DNA of 64,000 nt from the IMG/VR virus record IMGVR_UViG_3300024239_000011, positions 1 to 64,000 of that record. One strand, given 5' to 3'. The stretch's first letter is position 1; each line of letters starts with the position of its first letter. The notes under the pieces are model-generated. The model did no database searches. It saw only the letters and a list, made by a program, of their open reading frames with translations, and had not been told where the DNA came from. The position numbers were made by a program, and so were the translations under genes. Positions 14,481 through 21,528 of this stretch are shown piece after piece. The DNA comes from a virus.

Positions 14481-16880
14481 TTATAGCCCTTTGATAGTCA
14501 TTAACGGCCAAACTCTTGCTACTTTATTTGCAATACCCGCATTTACAAGCGTATCGATAGCAGGCAATGTGGGTTTATACATAGATGGTGCTTCTTCGAG
14601 TAGTGATTTCCGGTATTCGTCCGCTATGTCACGACGGCACATACGCGGATCAATTTTTGTTACCACTCGAAGTTCATTAAATTCCTCTACATCTGCACGA
14701 CGAGCAGATTGCCGTGGTGCCATTCTACCAGCCCCATGACATGCGCTACAAAGACAATCATCCAGCCCATTCCCACGAAGGATGAAACTACTACTTCCCA
14801 TACTACCGGGAATAATGACTGGATGACCGTAGGGGAATTCCGGATCAGTTGATGGCCCCCCGGCAGGGCATGCCCCTTTTCGATGAATATGATGGTCCCC
14901 ATTAGACCAAATAAGATTGTGGGGAGCATCATATACAAGACGAGCGTCGATTTCCCGTCCAAGACATTCCGACAGCGCCCGCACTACCATCAATCCAAGG
15001 AACATACGATTTGCAAACGCAAAGTTGGCGGCATTGTTCATTGCACTGATGTAAGCTTTAGCTGGTTCGCTATCTCCTGGAAGTAGATAGAAGTCGTGTT
15101 CGTGCTTGAGAGTTTTCGGAAACCATTTTTTTGCCACATCCATGAAGTGCTTACCAATCATATGTCCAATGGACACCGAACCGGTATGCGCCATGATTGT
15201 AATTGTGTTTTGCTTCAACCCCCAGGAATTGGCAGTATAACCGTCGAAGACTTCCTCAACCCGTTGCACTTCCACAAAGTGGTTTGATCCACCGATGCTG
15301 CCGATCTGGTCATCACGGGAGAATTCAGCACCAGACCCGCGCATGAAATCATCAAGATTGAAGATTCCCTCCGTGGGCAGAGAGCCAAGCAGATGCGACC
15401 GCATCACGTCGGCTACCTGTTGATCCTGGCGCCAGAATTTCCAGATGCCTTCGTCGGCATGGCGTTCGTCAAGGAGTCCCTGAAGACCGTTACGGAAGAT
15501 GGCATTGCGCTGGCGTGCCGACAGAGGAATGTTTCGTCCACCCTCGAAGAAGATGTACCGCAGTTTGCGATCCAGAGCTTCACCAAGGCGGGCAAACTCT
15601 TCCTGGGTCACATCGGTAGCCAGGAGGCGCATTCCACAGTTGCCCGTGATGGCAATATTGCCATTACGGCGTATAACAAAGAATGAAGACGGTACTTCAA
15701 AGCAGTATTCAAAACCATCAGGCGATTGGATGATTTGTGGTACAGACTTGGGGGTGCCGTTAATACCAATCTTTGTATTGGTATGCGCGAACACACGATA
15801 GTCTGTCTGTCCATCACGATAATGGATGTCTTCACGCAATACACTGCGATAACCAACTGCCATAAAAGCATAGTTGATAAAATCCGCAGATTGTTTGTCT
15901 CGCGTGTAAAAACATCGTTCTTTGTGGTTCCCATCCCAATGAAAAATTTCATCGGTGATGATTTTAAGTTGTTCGAATGATGCGTCCCATAGTTGTGTAA
16001 GCGAACGATGAATAATAGGACTATCGATGGTGATAGCCGTTCTATCCCCGTATTGCGCTTCGTGTGTTATTGGGATTCCCGCTTTCTGTAGAAGTTCCCG
16101 AGCGCGATTAATTTTTCGTTCTTTTTTTAAATTCAGGGTGCAGCGATTCCCATACTCGTACAGTCTTCCATCTGCACAAAGCATTATAATCACACGCAAT
16201 TCGTCGTCACTCATATCCAACTTCGTATGTCGCACGAACGACGACGGAGCCGTGAGGATACGATGACGATAGCCATTTTTCAAGTTGTTGTGTTGCGTAT
16301 AGACGCTTCCTGCGGTTTCCACCCCAAACATGGAGAAATCGTAGGTCTTGGTGAAGTGATATACCAACATACGATGGTCAAAGCTTAAAGCCTGATCCAC
16401 CCCGTATTTGGTCTTAAAATGGATCAGTTTTTCGCTTTGACGTTTGATGAAACGTGTAGGAGTCACAAATTCAGCAATACCCGTGTGCGGATCGAATTGA
16501 CAGACATCCTGCCCCTGCCAGTCGGCAATGCGTACCCATCCCGTTGGGGACAAGAATTCGGTATCAGGATCAACACAGCCAATATCTGAGCCAACCGCCT
16601 TAGGAATCACGAAGCCATAGGCATCGAGAACCGTTCCGATGGGGATACCGGCACCCTTGTGGAAATCTGGCGTGAGGACGATACGATCCAAGCGCGCTTC
16701 CGACCCCAAGAAACCATGCTCGCGCAGGCTCTTGATGGTGTCCACGACGGCACTGAAACGCACGATCTCATCGACGGATTGCCCGTCAATGAAGACATCC
16801 TCGTTCGCGTATAGGGTTATATCCACACCCGCAGGGGTAGGGATATGGACCCGGTTAGGGTCCAAACGTTGAAGAGACAT
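14481..16880 (-). CDS. rtcB: RtcB RNA ligase interrupted by an intein
   Basis: A 799-aa precursor. Removing residues 102-414 leaves a 486-aa RtcB. RtcB joins 2',3'-cyclic phosphate or 3'-phosphate RNA ends to 5'-OH ends using GTP and Mn2+. GSDIG-C-GMRLLATDV is rebuilt exactly across the intein, and this Cys is the metal ligand of the active site. HxH signatures (DFHKGAGIP, HYxRKG-like DHHIHRKGACP) and a C-terminal SACHGAGR, with the guanylylated His, are present. The start has GAGGTTGG upstream and a sigma70 promoter, so it is an early gene. It could repair tRNA or rRNA cut by host anticodon nucleases. Confidence 0.93.
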   Translation of the reverse strand: MSLQRLDPNRVHIPTPAGVDITLYANEDVFIDGQSVDEIVRFSAVVDTIKSLREHGFLGSEARLDRIVLTPDFHKGAGIPIGTVLDAYGFVIPKAVGSDIGCVDPDTEFLSPTGWVRIADWQGQDVCQFDPHTGIAEFVTPTRFIKRQSEKLIHFKTKYGVDQALSFDHRMLVYHFTKTYDFSMFGVETAGSVYTQHNNLKNGYRHRILTAPSSFVRHTKLDMSDDELRVIIMLCADGRLYEYGNRCTLNLKKERKINRARELLQKAGIPITHEAQYGDRTAITIDSPIIHRSLTQLWDASFEQLKIITDEIFHWDGNHKERCFYTRDKQSADFINYAFMAVGYRSVLREDIHYRDGQTDYRVFAHTNTKIGINGTPKSVPQIIQSPDGFEYCFEVPSSFFVIRRNGNIAITGNCGMRLLATDVTQEEFARLGEALDRKLRYIFFEGGRNIPLSARQRNAIFRNGLQGLLDERHADEGIWKFWRQDQQVADVMRSHLLGSLPTEGIFNLDDFMRGSGAEFSRDDQIGSIGGSNHFVEVQRVEEVFDGYTANSWGLKQNTITIMAHTGSVSIGHMIGKHFMDVAKKWFPKTLKHEHDFYLLPGDSEPAKAYISAMNNAANFAFANRMFLGLMVVRALSECLGREIDARLVYDAPHNLIWSNGDHHIHRKGACPAGGPSTDPEFPYGHPVIIPGSMGSSSFILRGNGLDDCLCSACHGAGRMAPRQSARRADVEEFNELRVVTKIDPRMCRRDIADEYRKSLLEEAPSMYKPTLPAIDTLVNAGIANKVARVWPLMTIKGL
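15639..16577 (-). mobile_element. intein with endonuclease-like insert in RtcB
   Basis: The intein is 313 aa (C102 to N414 of the precursor). Block A starts CVDPDTEFLSPTGW, block B has LSFDHRMLVY, and the C-terminal block ends FFVIRRNGNIAITGN, followed by Cys+1. The penultimate residue is Gly rather than the usual His. The middle (~220-370), with VIIMLCADG and a basic helix, resembles a LAGLIDADG-type homing endonuclease with a weak first motif. Insertion immediately before the catalytic Cys makes splicing obligatory for ligase activity. Confidence 0.85.
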
Positions 16881-16938
16881 TTTCCAACCTCGTTAGTGCG
16901 TGTTCAGCAGCCGCAGTAATACGAAGTTGGATGGTCAT

Positions 16939-16967
16939 TATTTAGCACTCGTGGTTTCGATGGTCAA
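16939..16967 (-). promoter_or_regulatory. sigma70-type promoter for rtcB
   Basis: TTGACC (16967-16962), 17 bp, TAAATA (16944-16939) on minus. The -10 also matches the late element, so the gene might be read in both phases. Confidence 0.65.
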
Positions 16968-16973
16968 CAAAAA

Positions 16974-17004
16974 AGAAAGCCACCGGCAAAACCGGTGGCT
17001 TTCT
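16974..17004 (-). terminator. intrinsic terminator
   Basis: AGAAAGCCACCGG / CCGGTGGCTTTCT, 13-bp stem with a T-run on minus. It ends the 17158-17682 transcript ahead of the rtcB promoter. Confidence 0.8.
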
Positions 17005-17087
17005 CTTGATCTAGCCAATATGGGTATCAATCCATATCGCGTCAGGAATCCGTGGGCGTCCGATCCGACCTATGGTTTGTTGTGCCC

Positions 17088-17107
17088 TTTGAGGTAATTA
17101 CCTCAAA
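17088..17107. repeat. 20-bp perfect palindrome
   Basis: Arms TTTGAGGTAA / TTACCTCAAA with no spacer, nested in a wider ATGGTTTG (17072-17079) / CAAACCAT repeat. It lies between gene 17158 and the terminator. It could be a protein-binding dyad or an RNA-processing structure. Apart from this and the terminator, 16881-17157 holds no convincing gene. Confidence 0.5.
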
Positions 17108-17157
17108 CCATCAAAATTACCGTAAGGTATTAATGCGCAAATGTCAAGCTCGGGTGG

Positions 17158-17682
17158 TCAAACCGCATCCGCCAGTTGGTTTTCGACCTCTTGCCGCAGG
17201 CTGACCTTGCGCGTCTTCCCCTTGAAGACCTTCTTCTTCTTTTTGGTCTTGGGGTAGGCGGTGATCAAGGCGCGGCGGGACATGTTGTAGATGCAATAGA
17301 ACTGCTTGCCCATGAAAGCGACATCGCATTCCACGATGGTGTCTTGGCGGCGCTTGACCACATGCACCGCCTTGTCACTGTTTTGGATCATCTGGGCAAG
17401 GACGCCCAGTTCGTTTGGACCGACAACTACATCCAGGCGTTCTTCAAGCCGTTCCGCCACATGGGGCACGGTCAGGCGCGGTGGCGGGGTCAGATCATTC
17501 AGATGAGCATTTACCACCGCCGCCAGATGCGGTTTCTCGGTGATTCGTTGATCCGGGGAAACCGCAGGGGCATTGATCACCGCCTTGCGTTCGTTCGCAA
17601 CCGCATCGGCATAGATTTCTTCGAACTGTTCGGGCGAAAGCTTGTTCCGCGCGATGTCCATGAAGCGTTGGGCGATACTCAT
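17158..17682 (-). CDS. hypothetical early protein with basic C-terminus
   Basis: A 174-aa protein. The ATG at 17682 follows AGGAGAGGC. The C-terminal third has a beta segment (QFYCIYNMSRRALITAYP) followed by KTKKKKKVFKGKTRK, a strongly basic stretch that would suit RNA or DNA binding. The family is not recognised. It is expressed from its own promoter with a small palindrome (TGGGTA-T-TACCCA at 17693-17705) near the transcript start. Confidence 0.7.
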   Translation of the reverse strand: MSIAQRFMDIARNKLSPEQFEEIYADAVANERKAVINAPAVSPDQRITEKPHLAAVVNAHLNDLTPPPRLTVPHVAERLEERLDVVVGPNELGVLAQMIQNSDKAVHVVKRRQDTIVECDVAFMGKQFYCIYNMSRRALITAYPKTKKKKKVFKGKTRKVSLRQEVENQLADAV

Positions 17683-17707
17683 GTGCCTCTCCTGGGTATT
17701 ACCCAAT

Positions 17708-17735
17708 GTTATAGGCACAATACCCCGGTAGTCAA
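17708..17735 (-). promoter_or_regulatory. sigma70-type promoter
   Basis: TTGACT (17735-17730), 16 bp, TATAAC (17713-17708) on minus. Confidence 0.65.
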
Positions 17736-17833
17736 CTTCAGGTCAGACGTACACTTAGTAGGCGCATGTACAGTGGTTCGCTTGGCAAAACGTAAAACCT
17801 GACACCATCAAGGCGCTCCACACCGTCGCCCGA

Positions 17834-18070
17834 GTGATATCAGGTTTGTATAAGCAAATTCTCAATAAGGGTGATCAGGACGAGATCATCCAGAAGGCGA
17901 AAGCGTTGTCCGACCGCCTGGATTACATCGACCATCCAGTTGCCAAGAAGATTCGTGACAACATCATGTTCGACCTCACCCATCCAAACATGTGGAAGTT
18001 CACTGATCCATACCACGTTGAATGGATCAAGGAATGGGTTGCCGAACAGATCGAGAAGACGAAAGCCTAG
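17834..18070 (+). CDS. small hypothetical protein, start uncertain
   Basis: 78 aa from the GTG at 17834. The in-frame upstream stretch from 17762 (reading WFAWQNVKPDTIKALHTVARV) also looks coding but has no AUG, GUG or UUG. Either an unusual start is used or the 5' end is damaged. The helical, charged product is not recognised. It overlaps the convergent gene at 18067 by 4 nt. Confidence 0.5.
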   Translation: MISGLYKQILNKGDQDEIIQKAKALSDRLDYIDHPVAKKIRDNIMFDLTHPNMWKFTDPYHVEWIKEWVAEQIEKTKA

Positions 18071-18504
18071 GCGAGGAAACGGCGCAGTTCGTAGGCGACG
18101 CGCTTGGTTGCCTCACACACAGTCATTTCGTCGTATTCCGGGTTTTTATTTGCCATGGTATCCCAGACGGGATTACCACACCCACGGAAGGCATCCACCA
18201 TGGTGTTGTGTAGATTGGCTTCATCGGGCTTGCGAGCTTCATAGAAAGCCCGATGAAAAGACTGGCACTGCTCGACCATTTGCGGGGTGATCGCTTCGCG
18301 CTGCGCGTACAGCGCGGGGTCGATCTTTGCCACTTCGGCAGCCATGATGCGGGCACAATCATACCGCAAGCTGTCGGTACTACCCCACAACGGAACGTGA
18401 CTGTACCGTGCATGCGCCATTGCAGTCCCCACCTGGGGTATGAAGCCATGTTCGATGTCGCGAAAGAACGCCTCCCGTCCAGCCGGGGTCGTGAAAGTAC
18501 GCAT
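18067..18504 (-). CDS. hypothetical protein
   Basis: A 145-aa protein, mostly helical, with several His and Cys residues scattered and no obvious metal motif. Its start overlaps the last base of the upstream gene's stop, so the two are coupled. Confidence 0.7.
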   Translation of the reverse strand: MRTFTTPAGREAFFRDIEHGFIPQVGTAMAHARYSHVPLWGSTDSLRYDCARIMAAEVAKIDPALYAQREAITPQMVEQCQSFHRAFYEARKPDEANLHNTMVDAFRGCGNPVWDTMANKNPEYDEMTVCEATKRVAYELRRFLA

Positions 18505-18788
18505 TATTCAGCCTCCGTAATTACCATAAACGGGACAGCACCGCCACCAGTCACAAATTCACCGTTGATGACCGCCTGATACACTTCATCGGGGGTATTA
18601 CTATCAAAGGCTTCCGAGAACCCGCAGGCGCAGTCATTTTCGATGAACAAATCTTCCAGGGTTCCAGACCATTCCGGCGCGGCAGAGCGGTCACCATTGT
18701 CCCAGGCTTCCATCTGCTCGCTGTCCAACATGAACAGGTTCACAATAGGATTGGTGGGCAGATGGAAGCCTTTCGGGAATTCTTGCAT
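18504..18788 (-). CDS. small acidic hypothetical protein
   Basis: A 94-aa, very acidic protein starting MQEFPKGFHLP with a strong Shine-Dalgarno (GGAGGAAAT). The acidic surface would suit a DNA-mimic or inhibitor, but no family is recognised. First gene of a two-gene unit with 18067. Confidence 0.7.
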   Translation of the reverse strand: MQEFPKGFHLPTNPIVNLFMLDSEQMEAWDNGDRSAAPEWSGTLEDLFIENDCACGFSEAFDSNTPDEVYQAVINGEFVTGGGAVPFMVITEAE

Positions 18789-18876
18789 ATTTCCTCCACT
18801 CCCTCTCTTAGTAGAGGGTCATGCAGTATTCCAGTTTAACTATGTCGGTTGCCAATTCCGACGACGTGTGCGAATA

Positions 18877-19263
18877 TTAGCGGGATGGAAAATACTGTTC
18901 AGCGCGTTGCCGAACATTATGTTTCGCAGCAAAGTCAAGGAATTGGGCGCGAAAAGCGTCACTCATATTTGCATAACTTTGAGGGTCATACAGACGAATC
19001 TTCCACGTGATTGTACTCCAATCACGGTACCCCTGATTAACGTCGCCTGCATCATCATGGGGATCGCTTTCAGCGATCATCAGGTACGGGGTCAATTCAT
19101 CAGCCGTATCTTTCCGAGCCAGAAAGATGTAGTCGCCCTTATTGATATTCGGGGGGGTCGGCGCACAAAACATTCCACGTTCTTGATGGAAGGTCATTTG
19201 CCCACGATAGGCAGCGACATAAAAGCGCAGACCGGCGTTGGTGCAATCAAAAATCATGGACAT
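18877..19263 (-). CDS. hypothetical early protein
   Basis: A 128-aa protein starting MSMIFDCTNAG, beta-rich in its first half. There is no recognised motif. It has its own sigma70 promoter. Confidence 0.7.
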   Translation of the reverse strand: MSMIFDCTNAGLRFYVAAYRGQMTFHQERGMFCAPTPPNINKGDYIFLARKDTADELTPYLMIAESDPHDDAGDVNQGYRDWSTITWKIRLYDPQSYANMSDAFRAQFLDFAAKHNVRQRAEQYFPSR

Positions 19264-19289
19264 GATGACACCTTAGTTGTTCTATACCT

Positions 19290-19318
19290 ATGATAGCAAA
19301 TTGCTTATGTTTAGTCAA
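19290..19318 (-). promoter_or_regulatory. sigma70-type promoter
   Basis: TTGACT (19318-19313), 17 bp, TATCAT (19295-19290) on minus. Confidence 0.7.
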
Positions 19319-19321
19319 GCC

Positions 19322-19328
19322 ATAAATA
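19322..19328 (+). promoter_or_regulatory. T4-type late promoter
   Basis: ATAAATA, 33 nt before the start of the broken ART gene at 19362. Confidence 0.5.
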
Positions 19329-19361
19329 TTACAATCATTCCATGGAAAACCGTCAAGAAAC

Positions 19362-19714
19362 ATGAAGATCAATGAACTACTCGAAGATACTGCCGCCCAA
19401 ACGTCGCTAATAATTGACCAGATTATTGAGTGAGTTAAACAAGGTGTAACCAATGTTCATGTGCGCGTTATGCTATCGTTGACAGCCCCGGTTTTGTCGA
19501 TTGGGCGAAACAGAAAGGCTTTGACGGCGCCATCCATATGGACGTGTTTGATGTGGGGCAGCGATTAGCACCGGAATTGTTAGGGAAGGGTGAGGTGCGC
19601 GGTTTGAGTGACAACAATCATGTCACTTGCCGCCCGTTCTACTGGTGGCAGATCAAGTCGGTGTTCAACAAGGGGACGTGGAGCAAGGAAGGCGACATAA
19701 CAGAGTCGCGCTAA
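19362..19714 (+). pseudogene. broken CTS-ART cargo gene
   Basis: The ATG at 19362 gives MKINELLEDTAAQTS, a typical leader, but stops at 19433. In another frame, open from 19439 to the TAA at 19714, the sequence encodes RYAIVDSPGF, then KQKGFDGAIHMD, then WWQIKSVFNKGTW. The last part matches the end of the ART gene at 40805 (DPHQVKSALSNTGTY). The middle of the ART domain is missing. This is a deleted and frameshifted member of the cargo family. Confidence 0.75.
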
Positions 19715-19720
19715 AATGCA

Positions 19721-19763
19721 AAAGCCGCACGGGAAGTGGCTGGGAAACCATCCGTGCGGCTTT
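19721..19763 (-). terminator. terminator of the ncRNA unit
   Basis: AAAGCCGCACGG / CCGTGCGGCTTT, 12-bp stem with a 19-nt loop. On minus it is followed by TTTTGCATTTT. It may also serve the plus-strand pseudogene. Confidence 0.75.
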
Positions 19764-19831
19764 ACTGCAACCCCGCCCGTGGGCGGTGAAGGAGAACGGC
19801 GGTAAGGCGAACCGTCATGAAACCCCTTCCG

Positions 19832-19904
19832 GGGCAGAGACAGGATTTGAACCTGTGACCCTTCGCGTGATAGGCGAATGCTCAACCAACTGAGCTACTA
19901 CTGA
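19832..19904 (-). tRNA. tRNA-Asp-like domain, anticodon AUC, acceptor stem lost
   Basis: The D arm (GCTC...GAGC), the anticodon arm (TTCGC-CTATCAC-GCGAA) and the T arm (ACAGG-TTCAAAT-CCTGT) are all intact. The loop CTATCAC equals that of tRNA-Asp with G34 changed to A, giving anticodon AUC. The 3' acceptor strand CTCTGCC faces TCAGTAG and cannot pair. So it is either a decayed tRNA or a tRNA mimic within the ncRNA, not a normal aminoacylated tRNA. Confidence 0.6.
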
Positions 19905-19937
19905 AATGACAATCAGTTCCGCCGTTCTCTGAGGACA

Positions 19938-19966
19938 CTTATAGCCCAGGTCGAGAGATGTGTCAA
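19938..19966 (-). promoter_or_regulatory. sigma70-type promoter of the ncRNA
   Basis: TTGACA (19966-19961), 17 bp, TATAAG (19943-19938) on minus. Confidence 0.8.
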
Positions 19967-19986
19967 TAAGAAAAATCAACAACGAC

Positions 19987-19992
19987 TAAATA
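19987..19992 (+). promoter_or_regulatory. T4-type late promoter, leaderless spacing
   Basis: CTAAATA ending exactly 5 nt before the ATG at 19998. The ATG at 19992 overlaps the motif and cannot be the start. Confidence 0.65.
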
Positions 19993-19997
19993 TGGCT

Positions 19998-20537
19998 ATG
20001 CGCCTTAATGACCTATACGAATCCGCTTATAGCTATCAAACGACCTATTGGTTTAATCCCCGAACCAATGAGGTCATTTCTGCTGATAATCACGGCACCG
20101 TGGTTATGACTGATCCATCAAATTTTGAAATTGATTCCGCCATCGTTGATCAGATGTGGAATTGTTTTGATCAAGACGATGGTTCATCGAACGATGACGC
20201 AAAATTACCATCCGAACTTGTCGTCGGTTGGCCGCCTTATGGTCGGTGGAATGAGGATGATGCGTGGGAACAATTGGCGATGAATCGGGGCTGGGTTCGT
20301 GTTGGTGAAGGGGGATCGTCGTATGCATCATATTTTAGCGCCAGTACATGCGACGCAATTTGGACAGCAGTGCGCTATGTAACCAACAATGGCAATCCCG
20401 GTATTGGCGTGGAAATCGAAATCAGTCGATCATCCGGGGCAATGTATGGGAAATTAAGTCTCGATTCCCTTGATAAATTTATCAAGGGTGGCGCCCGGCG
20501 AGCAGAAGAGTTTCTGCGACGGAATCTAAGCAACTAA
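19998..20537 (+). CDS. CTS-bearing cargo candidate, unknown domain
   Basis: A 179-aa protein starting MRLNDLYESAYS, with L-Y-E as the candidate cleavage site. The body is acidic and rich in Ser, Asn and Trp, ends with a helix, and is not recognised. The late mRNA should start at the ATG. One base separates its stop from the cyclic-nucleotide-binding gene, so both are made together late. Confidence 0.75.
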   Translation: MRLNDLYESAYSYQTTYWFNPRTNEVISADNHGTVVMTDPSNFEIDSAIVDQMWNCFDQDDGSSNDDAKLPSELVVGWPPYGRWNEDDAWEQLAMNRGWVRVGEGGSSYASYFSASTCDAIWTAVRYVTNNGNPGIGVEIEISRSSGAMYGKLSLDSLDKFIKGGARRAEEFLRRNLSN

Positions 20538-20538
20538 C

Positions 20539-20994
20539 ATGGACAAGCTCGCCCAACTTGAACATCTGATCGGAAATAAAGCATCCCTTGATCCTGTATT
20601 CTGGGAAGGCATGCTCCGGTTGTTGGAGATTAAGGAAAATTGCGTATTTCCCATGCAGACCGTCTCCAAGGGAGAAATTATTTTTGACGAAGGGGATACT
20701 GGTGACGTTGCTTATGCTATTCAGCAGGGCGAAGTTCATATCATGAAACGTCATGGAGATCATGAAACAACACTAAGTGTGTTACGTGACAATGATTTCT
20801 TCGGGGAAATGGCATTGATTGATGGCAAACCCAGAAGTGCATCTGCGGTGGCTACGACAGATTCCGTATTAATTGTGGTTTCACGAGAACAATTTATTCA
20901 TCGCCTTGAGCAATATGATCCCATGCTCAAATGCATAATGAAGCGGTTAGTCGAGGTTATTCGGCGTCTTGATGACGCATTGTGTGCCAATTAG
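20539..20994 (+). CDS. stand-alone cyclic-nucleotide-binding domain protein
   Basis: A 151-aa CAP_ED/cNMP-binding domain without the DNA-binding HTH of CRP proteins. KGEIIFDEGDTGDVAYAIQQG forms the beta roll, and FFGEMALIDGKPRSASA is a well-kept phosphate-binding cassette, with E for ribose and R for phosphate. A C-terminal helix follows. Without an effector domain it could act as a ligand sponge or sensor. It is coupled to the CTS gene upstream and so is late or virion-linked. Its ligand (cAMP, cGMP, cCMP or cUMP) cannot be told from sequence. Confidence 0.88.
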   Translation: MDKLAQLEHLIGNKASLDPVFWEGMLRLLEIKENCVFPMQTVSKGEIIFDEGDTGDVAYAIQQGEVHIMKRHGDHETTLSVLRDNDFFGEMALIDGKPRSASAVATTDSVLIVVSREQFIHRLEQYDPMLKCIMKRLVEVIRRLDDALCAN

Positions 20995-21212
20995 TTCAGA
21001 TAATGTGGCACCACGGTAAAGGAATCTCTTGCCGTATAGAAATCCTCGAAACGGTCGATTTCGATTTCTCGATCACCATGGGTTAAAATCGTTACAAATC
21101 CGGTATCACCCAGACGAATTTTTCCCAAAACAATCCCAGAATAAACTTCCTTAACCACCCACGAGGTGATTGGATTTGCGCGAAAATCCTCGGCAATCGC
21201 ATGGATATCCAT
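20991..21212 (-). CDS. small beta-rich hypothetical protein
   Basis: 73 aa starting MDIHAIAEDF, mostly strands, with no recognised motif. It has an early promoter and overlaps the convergent gene by 4 nt. Confidence 0.7.
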   Translation of the reverse strand: MDIHAIAEDFRANPITSWVVKEVYSGIVLGKIRLGDTGFVTILTHGDREIEIDRFEDFYTARDSFTVVPHYLN

Positions 21213-21239
21213 GATAATCTCCGTATCAAATCTATACTG

Positions 21240-21268
21240 AATGTAAAGGTTATTACATCTGAAGTCAA
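21240..21268 (-). promoter_or_regulatory. sigma70-type promoter
   Basis: TTGACT (21268-21263), 17 bp, TACATT (21245-21240) on minus. Confidence 0.7.
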
Positions 21269-21273
21269 GGGAT

Positions 21274-21528
21274 TCAGGCTGGTTTTCGTGTTTTCTTTAA
21301 TGTTAAATATTCATCTTCCCAAATATAAACAAGATTGTACATTTTCAATATTTTGTAATTTTACCATTGTAGATGCAAATATCCCCAAAAGTTTGCTTTG
21401 AACGTGTGTTTGTCTTGCCCGGTGGGAAAATACGTGGATTGCCATGCCAGTAATACCAAGGAATTCATATTAGTTTTTGGATCATAACCATCAACTTTAT
21501 AATAATTACCATTAGCCTGCCTTGTGGT
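21274..21528 (-). pseudogene. decayed Vsr-like homing endonuclease
   Basis: Directly after the gp4 stop, and in frame with it, the minus strand reads RQANGNYYKVDGYDPKTN, then loses sense. Further on it gives MYNLVYIWEDEYLTLKK before a stop. These two fragments match the start (KVDGY-x-P-x-T-N) and end (GYNLV-x-IWE-x-E) of Vsr-like free-standing or intron homing endonucleases. The middle is deleted or frameshifted. This explains the long stretch without an intact gene here. Confidence 0.6.

Larger units (their letters stand above)
19718..19930 (-). ncRNA. dedicated ncRNA with tRNA-like core
   Basis: A complete minus-strand transcription unit. The promoter at 19938-19966 sets the start near 19930, and a terminator lies at 19721-19763. 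The predicted RNA starts with GAGAACGGCGG, whose exact complement lies at 19792-19802. That 11-bp helix closes a domain holding a CTGA/TCAG hairpin, a tRNA-like body and a CCCC-GGAA-GGGG hairpin. No ORF fits. A tRNA precursor with structured leader and trailer is the main alternative. The order promoter, closing helix, tRNA-like body, terminator is seen directly; the function is not. Confidence 0.7.

Noticed and set aside
17020-17097. 25-codon plus-strand ORF in the gap beside rtcB
   Set aside because: No ribosome-binding site or promoter, and it overlaps the palindrome.
19832-19904. Functional tRNA-Asp
   Set aside because: The acceptor stem does not pair and A34 is unusual, so normal charging is unlikely; described as tRNA-like instead.
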